From the NCBI RefSeq assembly GCF_010119195.1, contig NZ_WRXL01000002.1:434001-498000 (forward strand): 64,000 nt of DNA, written 5' to 3'. The position numbers were made by a program, and so were the translations under genes. Positions 58,543-64,000 of this stretch are shown here, piece after piece (the stretch's first letter is position 1; every line of letters starts with the position of its first letter). Origin of the DNA: Haloarcula salina. Lineage in GTDB: Archaea; Halobacteriota; Halobacteria; Halobacteriales; Haloarculaceae. A model generated the notes under the pieces. The model did not search any database. It was not told the origin of the DNA and saw nothing but the letters and a program-made list of their open reading frames with translations.

Positions 58543-59430
58543 ATGGCCGCCACCCAATTCGTCGTCAACGGACTGCTCGTCGGTGCGCTGTTCGCAGCCG
58601 TGGCGGTCGGATTCGCGCTCATCTGGGGCGTCGTCGACATCATCAACCTCGCCCACGGCGAGATGGTCATGCTCGGCGGCTACACGTCGTACTGGGTCCT
58701 GTCGCTCGTGACCGGGAACGCCGAGGGCTCGCCGGTGCTGTTCCTGGCGACCATCCCGGTCGCGATCGCCGTGCTGTTCGTCGTCGGGTACGCGCTCCAG
58801 CGGACGCTCGTCTCCAGGGTCATCGGCACCGACATCTTCCTGACGCTGCTGGTGACCTTCGGCGCGAGCATCGCCATCCAGCAGCTGGCGATCCAGGCGT
58901 GGTCGGCGAACCCGCGATCCATCCAGGTGCGGTTCGCCGACCCGTCCATGACGCTTGGCGGAATTGTCGTGCCGAAGATGAAGCTGATCGCCTTCGTGGG
59001 AGCCATCGTGTTGACGGCGCTGTTGTACGTCTTCCTCCAGAAGACGCGCACGGGACGCGCCATCCGCGCCGTCTCGCAGAACCCCGAGGCGGCCGCGCTG
59101 GTCGGCATCGACGTCGAACACACCCGCGCGGTGACCTTCGGCGTCTCGTCGGCCATCGCCGGCGGCGTCGGCTCGTTCATCGCCGTCATCCTGAACATCC
59201 AGCCGCAGATGGGGCTCATCTACACGCTGAAGAGCTTCGTCATCGTGGTGTTCGGCGGCGTCGGGAGCATCCCCGGTGCGCTCATCGGCGGCCTCCTGCT
59301 GGGTTCCATCGAGGAGCTCGTCGCTGGGTTCATCTCCTCGCAGTGGACGCTCGCGGTCACCTTCTCGCTGCTCATCGTCCTGCTCGTCGTCAAGCCGAAG
59401 GGCCTGTTCGGCCAGGGGGTCGAACAATGA
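58543..59430 (+). CDS. livH: Branched-chain amino-acid-type ABC permease LivH
   Basis: 295 residues with about eight helices. Family segments are FALIWGVVDIINLAHGEMVMLG at the start (split by the first loop), RAIRAVSQNPEAAALVGIDV (the coupling loop to the ATPase), and FVIVVFGGVGSIPGALIGGL at the end. It is five bases after livK and overlaps livM. Confidence 0.93.
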   Translation: MAATQFVVNGLLVGALFAAVAVGFALIWGVVDIINLAHGEMVMLGGYTSYWVLSLVTGNAEGSPVLFLATIPVAIAVLFVVGYALQRTLVSRVIGTDIFLTLLVTFGASIAIQQLAIQAWSANPRSIQVRFADPSMTLGGIVVPKMKLIAFVGAIVLTALLYVFLQKTRTGRAIRAVSQNPEAAALVGIDVEHTRAVTFGVSSAIAGGVGSFIAVILNIQPQMGLIYTLKSFVIVVFGGVGSIPGALIGGLLLGSIEELVAGFISSQWTLAVTFSLLIVLLVVKPKGLFGQGVEQ

Positions 59431-60485
59431 GCACGAGCGACGAGGACTCACGTGGCGCGCTCCGGTCGATTCTCCCGCCGGAGGCGGTCGACCGATTCCT
59501 CGACACCTGCAATGATCACGGGTGGCTGTTGCTCGGGCTCGGGACTGTCGCGGCCGTCTCGCTTCCCGTGCTCGGCTTGGAGGCCGGCTACTTCATGACG
59601 GTCATCACCGAGATGTTCCTGTTCGCCATCCTCGCCCTGTCGTGGGACATCGTCGGCGGACAGACCGGCTACCCGAGTTTCGGGAACATGGCCTTCTTCG
59701 GCATCGGCGCGTACACCACCGCCATCCTGACGAAGGACTTCGCGTTCGCGTTCCCGGTCGCCTTCGTGCTGGCCGGCGTGGCCGCCGTCGCTATCGCCGC
59801 CGTCATCGGCGCAGTCGTGCTCCGACTGCGCGGGCACTACTTCGCGATCGCGACGCTCGGCGTCTTGCTGGCCGCACAGCAGGTGTCGCGGATCCTCGAC
59901 ATCACCGGCGGCGCCAGCGGGAAGATCTTGCTCCAGACGCCCTCGGGAGAGACCTTCTACTTCCTCTTCCTCGCGGTGCTGGTCGTCGAGATGGGCGTGG
60001 TGTACTACCTCTCCAGCACGCGCTTTGGCTTCGTCCTCAACGCGATCCGCGACGACGAGGAGAAAGCCACCGCGATGGGGTTCAACACTACCTACTACAA
60101 GACGGCCGCGTGGATGCTGGCGGCGCTGTTCACCGGCTTCGCAGGCGGCGCGTACAGCCTGTTCAACACGTTCATCGACCCGCAGACGGCCTACAACGGG
60201 GCGTGGAACGTCGAACTCATCGCGATGGCGCTGCTGGGCGGGTCCGGCACCGTCGCCGGTCCGGTCATCGGCGCGTTCGGCCTCCACACCATCATCGAGA
60301 TCGTCGAATCGTACGCCGTCGGATGGCAACTGGTCCTGTTGGGCGGGGCCGTCATCGTCACCGTCATCGGCTTTCCCAACGGCGTCGTCGGGACGCTCCG
60401 CGAGTACGCCAGCGAGATGGACTACTACAAGCACGGCGGCATGGCCGCCACGAACGACGACGCAGAGGTGAGTTCGGATGAGTAA
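59427..60485 (+). CDS. livM: Branched-chain amino-acid-type ABC permease LivM
   Basis: 352 residues from the ATG overlapping the livH stop (ATGA). Key segments: ALSWDIVGGQTGYPSFGNMA, LRGHYFAIATLGV, FGFVLNAIRDDEEKATAMGF (coupling loop) and MALLGGSGTVAGPVIGA. A short soluble N-terminal tail precedes the first helix; the C-terminus is acidic. Second membrane half of the transporter. Confidence 0.93.
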   Translation: MSTSDEDSRGALRSILPPEAVDRFLDTCNDHGWLLLGLGTVAAVSLPVLGLEAGYFMTVITEMFLFAILALSWDIVGGQTGYPSFGNMAFFGIGAYTTAILTKDFAFAFPVAFVLAGVAAVAIAAVIGAVVLRLRGHYFAIATLGVLLAAQQVSRILDITGGASGKILLQTPSGETFYFLFLAVLVVEMGVVYYLSSTRFGFVLNAIRDDEEKATAMGFNTTYYKTAAWMLAALFTGFAGGAYSLFNTFIDPQTAYNGAWNVELIAMALLGGSGTVAGPVIGAFGLHTIIEIVESYAVGWQLVLLGGAVIVTVIGFPNGVVGTLREYASEMDYYKHGGMAATNDDAEVSSDE

Positions 60486-61263
60486 GGCGACTGCAGGCAC
60501 TGAGACGGCCGTCGAGAGCGACCGCGCGGTCCTCCGGACGGACGGCGTCACGAAGCGCTTCGGCGGCCTGACCGCCGTCAGCGACGTGAACGTCGAGATC
60601 CACCGGGGCGAGATCGTCGGTCTCATCGGGCCGAACGGGGCCGGCAAGTCGACCCTGTTCAACTGCATCACCGGGACGCTGACTCCCGACGAGGGGCAGG
60701 TCTACCTGCAGGGCGAGGACGTGACGGACTGGCCCGAGCACAAGATCGCCCGCGCCGGCCTCGGCCGGATGTTCCAGGAGACGCGGGTCTTCGGGGACAT
60801 GACCGTCCGGAAGAACCTGCTGCTGGCCGCCCAGGAGGGCGGGGCCGACGTGGGGAACCTCCTGCGTCGCCCGGACGACTCGTTGCTGGCGCGAACCGAC
60901 GAACTGCTGGACTACGTCGACCTCGCCGGCCTCGCGGACACCCGCGCCGGCCGGATGAGCTTCGGTCAGCAGAAGCTGCTGGAGTTCGCGATGGAACTGA
61001 TGTCCGAGCCGGAGATCCTGCTGATGGACGAGCCGGCCGGAGGGATCAACCCCTCGATGCTGGAGAACCTCATCGACTACATCCGCAACGCCAACGAGGA
61101 CGAGGAGACGACCATCTTCCTCATCGAACACAACATGGACTTCGTCATGGAGATCGCAGACCGGATCTACGTCCTGGCACACGGCGAGCGCATCGCCGAG
61201 GGGACGCCCGAGGAGATACAGAACGACCAGACCGTCCTCGACGCCTACCTCGGGAGGGAATGA
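60478..61263 (+). CDS. livG: Branched-chain amino-acid-type ABC ATPase LivG
   Basis: 261 residues. Walker A GPNGAGKST, Q-loop FQETRVFGDM, signature MSFGQQKLLEFA (a LivG-type variation of LSGGQ), Walker B EILLMDEPAGGINP, and H-loop IEHNMDFVM. Overlaps livM and livF. Forms a heterodimer with LivF that drives uptake. Confidence 0.95.
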   Translation: MSKATAGTETAVESDRAVLRTDGVTKRFGGLTAVSDVNVEIHRGEIVGLIGPNGAGKSTLFNCITGTLTPDEGQVYLQGEDVTDWPEHKIARAGLGRMFQETRVFGDMTVRKNLLLAAQEGGADVGNLLRRPDDSLLARTDELLDYVDLAGLADTRAGRMSFGQQKLLEFAMELMSEPEILLMDEPAGGINPSMLENLIDYIRNANEDEETTIFLIEHNMDFVMEIADRIYVLAHGERIAEGTPEEIQNDQTVLDAYLGRE

Positions 61264-62015
61264 CCGTGGCGACGACACCAGACGACGGCGTCAGGATGAC
61301 AACCGATCCCATCCTCCGGATGGACAACGTCACGTCGGGCTACGGCAACACGACCGTGCTCCACGACGTGAGCATCGCCGTGGAGGACGGCCAGATCGCC
61401 TGTCTCATCGGGCCGAACGGCTCCGGGAAGTCCACGCTGATGAAGAGCATCTACGGCTTCGCGGACGTCCAGTCAGGCACGGTCACGCTCCGCGGCGAGG
61501 AGATCACCGGCCGGTCGCCACAGGACAACCTCGCCAACGGCATGAGCTACGTCCTGCAGGACGCCAGCGTGTTCCCGGGGATGAGCGTCCACGAGAACAT
61601 GCTGATGGGCGGCTACGTGTTCAACGACGACGACCGGGCCGCCGCCCGCGCCGAGGAACTGTACGACGAGTTCCCGGTGCTCGGCGACATCCGCGGCCAG
61701 AAGGCCGGAACGCTCTCGGGCGGTCAGCGCCGCCTGCTCGAACTGGCCCGGGCGCTGATGGTCGACCCCGACGTAATGATGCTCGACGAACCGTCTATCG
61801 GCCTCGAACCGCGGTTCATCGACGACGTGTTCGAGCGCATCGAACAGCTCAACGACCTCGGAACGACCATCCTGCTGGTCGAACAGAACGCCGAGAAGGG
61901 GCTGTCCGTGGCCGACCGCGGCTTCGTCCTCGCCAGCGGCGAGATCAAGTTCACCGGTACGGGGACCGAACTGCTTAACGACGAGGAAGTCGGACGACTC
62001 TACCTAGGAGGCTGA
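61260..62015 (+). CDS. livF: Branched-chain amino-acid-type ABC ATPase LivF
   Basis: 251 residues. Walker A GPNGSGKST, Q-loop VLQDASVFPGMSVHENM, signature LSGGQRRLLELARAL, Walker B DVMMLDEPSIGLEPRF, H-loop LVEQNAEKGL. Starts at the ATG overlapping livG; 12 residues further in lies another Met (MTTDPI). Last transporter component. Confidence 0.95.
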   Translation: MTVATTPDDGVRMTTDPILRMDNVTSGYGNTTVLHDVSIAVEDGQIACLIGPNGSGKSTLMKSIYGFADVQSGTVTLRGEEITGRSPQDNLANGMSYVLQDASVFPGMSVHENMLMGGYVFNDDDRAAARAEELYDEFPVLGDIRGQKAGTLSGGQRRLLELARALMVDPDVMMLDEPSIGLEPRFIDDVFERIEQLNDLGTTILLVEQNAEKGLSVADRGFVLASGEIKFTGTGTELLNDEEVGRLYLGG

Positions 62016-62018
62016 GAG

Positions 62019-62432
62019 ATGTACACGATACTGGTCCCCGTCGACGCCGACGAAGACCGCGCCCGCGGACAGGCCGCCTTCGTCTCGGAACTGCCGGCCG
62101 CCGATACCGACATCGAGGCCGTGATCACCCACGCGCTCACCGGCGAAGAGGTGGACGCTCCCGAGGAGATCCGCAACGTCGAGCGCATCGCGACGGTCCG
62201 CGTCGTCCGCGACTACCTCGAAGAGCGAGACGTCGACGTCCGGCTCGCCGAGGGCCAACAGCCCCCGGCCGACGGGATTCTCTCCCTCGCCGAGGAGTTC
62301 GACGCCGACCACATCGCGATGGGGTCCCGGAAGCGGTCCCCGACCGGCAAAGCGGTCTTCGGCAGCGTCTCGCAGCAGGTCCTGCTCGAAGCCGACGTAC
62401 CGGTCACCGTCGTCGGCGCCCGCGAGGAGTGA
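62019..62432 (+). CDS. Universal stress protein (UspA family)
   Basis: 137 residues, three bases after livF, so in the same operon. UspA fold with first strand MYTILVPVDADED and the ATP-binding loop ending GSRKRSPTGKAVFGSVSQQV (the G-x2-G-x9-G-S/T type in modified form), then PVTVVGA. UspA proteins after transporter genes are common in haloarchaea and may sense ATP or tune uptake. Confidence 0.9.
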   Translation: MYTILVPVDADEDRARGQAAFVSELPAADTDIEAVITHALTGEEVDAPEEIRNVERIATVRVVRDYLEERDVDVRLAEGQQPPADGILSLAEEFDADHIAMGSRKRSPTGKAVFGSVSQQVLLEADVPVTVVGAREE

Positions 62433-62509
62433 GAGAGGCTCCCTCGCCGGGTCCGATTCGCAATCCTTATTGCGGTTATCCGTCCAAGAACGTAGTACGC
62501 GAACGCCGC

Positions 62510-62584
62510 GCCGGTGTAGCTCAGACTGGCTAGAGCGAATCCTTCGTAAGGATTAGGCCGAGGGTTCAAATCCCTCCACCGGCT
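62510..62584 (+). tRNA. tRNA-Thr (anticodon CGU)
   Basis: 75 bases: acceptor GCCGGTG/CACCGGC with discriminator T, anticodon stem AATCC/GGATT around loop TTCGTAA (anticodon CGT, reads ACG), T-arm GAGGGTTCAAATCCCTC. No encoded CCA. A TTATT-type box lies about 45 bases upstream. No integrated element seen beside it. Confidence 0.95.
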
Positions 62585-62791
62585 CTCCTTCCCGCTACCG
62601 AATTCCCGAGAGCCGGTCGGCTCGCATTCGATCGGTTGATAAACGACCCTCACTGGTGGGGCGACACCGCCTCGGCGACGCGAGGCGAACCCTCGACCGT
62701 ACACGATGCTGGCACACGACTGTTCGCTCCCGGCACGACGACGGACCGCTCGGCGACCGACCGCTCGTCCCGCTGGCGGAGGTGGTCGGTG

Positions 62792-63094
62792 ATGGGCTTT
62801 CGGGATCGCTGTCACCGTGACGCCGACGCCGAGGTGACCTGCATCGCCTGCGGCGAGACCGTCTCGCGCTCGGACGCCCGCGAGTACGACAAGTACGGCG
62901 ACCGCTGGGACCGCGACGGCAAGTCCTTCGAGTACCTCTGTAAGCCCTGCGACGGGGAGTGCTGTCACGTCGACCGGACGGGGCTGGAAGACCGCCTCGA
63001 AGCGGCCGGGGCCGGGATCGCGAGCCGAGGCGAGTTCCTCCGGCGGTATCACGATCTGGCCGGCGGGGAGCGACCGCGGACCGGGCGGCGGTAA
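62792..63094 (+). CDS. Small zinc-binding protein (DUF7562-like)
   Basis: 100 residues from the ATG at 62792; a GTG lies one codon before it, and the frame is open further back without a credible start. Two CxxC knuckles (CIAC and CKPC) about 35 residues apart, with SRSDAREYDKYGDRWDRDGK between; this pattern is common to a small haloarchaeal family. The second knuckle is followed by GECCHVDR. Function unknown. Confidence 0.72.
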   Translation: MGFRDRCHRDADAEVTCIACGETVSRSDAREYDKYGDRWDRDGKSFEYLCKPCDGECCHVDRTGLEDRLEAAGAGIASRGEFLRRYHDLAGGERPRTGRR

Positions 63095-63141
63095 CCGATC
63101 CGTCGGTTCGGGATTCGCTTCAGGGGACGGTCGCCACCCGC

Positions 63142-64000
63142 TCAGGGCGTGATGACCGCCCGGCCGTCGATTTCACGGGCTTCGAGTTTCTGGGCGACGG
63201 AGTTCACGTCGTCGAGGTCGTACCGTGTCGTGTGGAGCGCGACCGCGTCGCGTTCGACCAGCGCGACGAGTTCCTGGAGCTCGGTGTAGCGGCCGACGAT
63301 GTTGCCCTGGTAGGCGAACTCGCCGTTGACCAAGGCCTGCGCGGGTTCGTGAATGTGCCCGCCGTAGCCGATGATCTGGTGGTCGCCGCCGGCGGCACAG
63401 ACGTCCGGAGCGAGCGCGGTGGTCTCGTCGGCCCCGACGAAATCGAGCACCTGTGCGGCCCCCGTTCCCTCCGTGATGTCCTCGATTTCGCTCGCTACGT
63501 CCTCGGTCTCGGGGTCGATGGTGTAGTGCGCCCCCAGGTCCTCGGCGAGGTCGCGAGCAGATCTCTTGAGGTCGACGGCGACGATGTCGGCGGCGCACAT
63601 CGCGTCGAGGCACTGGAGTCCGATGTGACCGAGGCCGCCGACGCCGATGACGACGGCGGTGTCACCGGGGTTGAGCCCGTCGACGGCTCGCTTGGCCGCG
63701 TGGTAGGCGGTGATGCCGGCGTCGGCGTGGGGCGCGATGTCGACCGGATCGACGCCGTCGGGCAGCGGGACGACCGCGCGCTCGCTGGTCAGCAACTGGT
63801 CGGCGAAGCCGCCGTCGGTCGTGAGGCCGTTGAACGCGTCGTTCTCGCAGTACATCGTCTCGCCCTGCCGACAGGGCCGGCAGGTCCCGCAGGTCTGGAC
63901 GGGATGACAGATGACTTGGTCGCCCTCCGAGACCACGTCTACCTCCGCCCCCGTCTCGACGACGGTCCCGGCGTTCTCGTGGCCGAGCGTCAGCGGCAGG
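63142..64000 (-). CDS. Zinc-dependent alcohol dehydrogenase (MDR family), N-terminus cut by window edge
   Basis: The visible 286 residues run from LGHENAGTVVETGAEVD (the catalytic zinc His-Glu) to the end. Structural-zinc cysteines are in CGTCRPCRQGETMYC, and the Rossmann cofactor motif is VIGVGGLGHIGLQ followed by Asp in VAVDLKRS, which favours NAD. A substrate-domain segment GYGGHIHEPAQALVN follows. Only the first part (about 60 residues) is missing on the right. Oxidises alcohols or reduces aldehydes; substrate not predictable. Confidence 0.9.
   Translation of the reverse strand, partial: LPLTLGHENAGTVVETGAEVDVVSEGDQVICHPVQTCGTCRPCRQGETMYCENDAFNGLTTDGGFADQLLTSERAVVPLPDGVDPVDIAPHADAGITAYHAAKRAVDGLNPGDTAVVIGVGGLGHIGLQCLDAMCAADIVAVDLKRSARDLAEDLGAHYTIDPETEDVASEIEDITEGTGAAQVLDFVGADETTALAPDVCAAGGDHQIIGYGGHIHEPAQALVNGEFAYQGNIVGRYTELQELVALVERDAVALHTTRYDLDDVNSVAQKLEAREIDGRAVITP

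Noticed and set aside
60961-60996. LivG signature reading MSFGQQ instead of LSGGQ
   Set aside because: Variation of this type is normal in the LivG family and not a defect.
62510-62584. tRNA-Thr as a second integration site
   Set aside because: I found no repeat of its 3' end in the following 1.4 kb and no integrase nearby.

Overview
The window reads as the chromosome of an extremely halophilic archaeon (Halobacteria, probably Haloarculaceae-like). Signs are GC-rich codons, very acidic proteins, archaeal ribosomal proteins (S3Ae, S15, L1, L10, L11, L12), KEOPS Pcc1, diphthine synthase, archaeosortase A, halocyanin, Tat-exported lipoproteins and S-layer glycoproteins with PGF-CTERM tails. No rRNA gene, CRISPR array or insertion sequence was seen.

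Layout. 1-10.4 kb is core genome: a RecJ-like nuclease (cut by the left edge), a JAMM protease, FAD synthase RibL, an aminotransferase with lumazine synthase, an Agl23-type membrane protein, PurK, halocyanin, and an S15 / RecJ-like / Pcc1 / S3Ae operon. 10.7-17.7 kb is a cluster of seven secreted or pilin-like proteins: two large paralogues on the plus strand and five small ones on the minus strand. An eighth pilin-like protein, 1257 residues with CARDB-type repeats, lies at 35.5-39.3 kb.

Between them sits a provirus of about 17.1 kb (17907-35067). It is integrated in the 3' end of tRNA-Ala(GGC) and bounded by a 14-bp direct repeat. From left to right it carries a zinc-protein/regulator/methyltransferase-like module, one long operon, and a control and integration end. 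The operon holds a packaging ATPase, a VP12-like membrane protein, two small candidate capsid proteins in VP7-VP4 order, a run of small membrane proteins and spike candidates. The right end has two AT-rich membrane genes, a catalytic-domain-only tyrosine recombinase, a VapBC-like pair, two PhiH1-type repressors facing a ribbon-helix-helix gene, and a full-length integrase beside attR. The gene order matches the tailless icosahedral, internal-membrane haloviruses with two single-beta-barrel capsid proteins (SH1/SNJ1 type, Halopanivirales). I recognise no replication initiator.

39.4-45.1 kb is core again: the L11-L1-L10-L12 ribosomal genes, a DRG-type GTPase and a two-domain VOC protein. 45.1-53.3 kb is a cell-surface locus: two tandem S-layer glycoprotein genes with near-identical long leaders, each holding a 30-codon upstream ORF, and identical trailers, followed by archaeosortase A, the enzyme expected to process their C-termini. 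53.3-57 kb holds dph5, trm5, a small HTH protein and an SLC13 permease. 57.1-62.4 kb is a complete branched-chain amino-acid-type ABC transporter operon ending in a UspA protein, preceded by a perfect 19-bp palindrome. The window ends with tRNA-Thr(CGU), a small zinc protein and a zinc alcohol dehydrogenase cut by the right edge.
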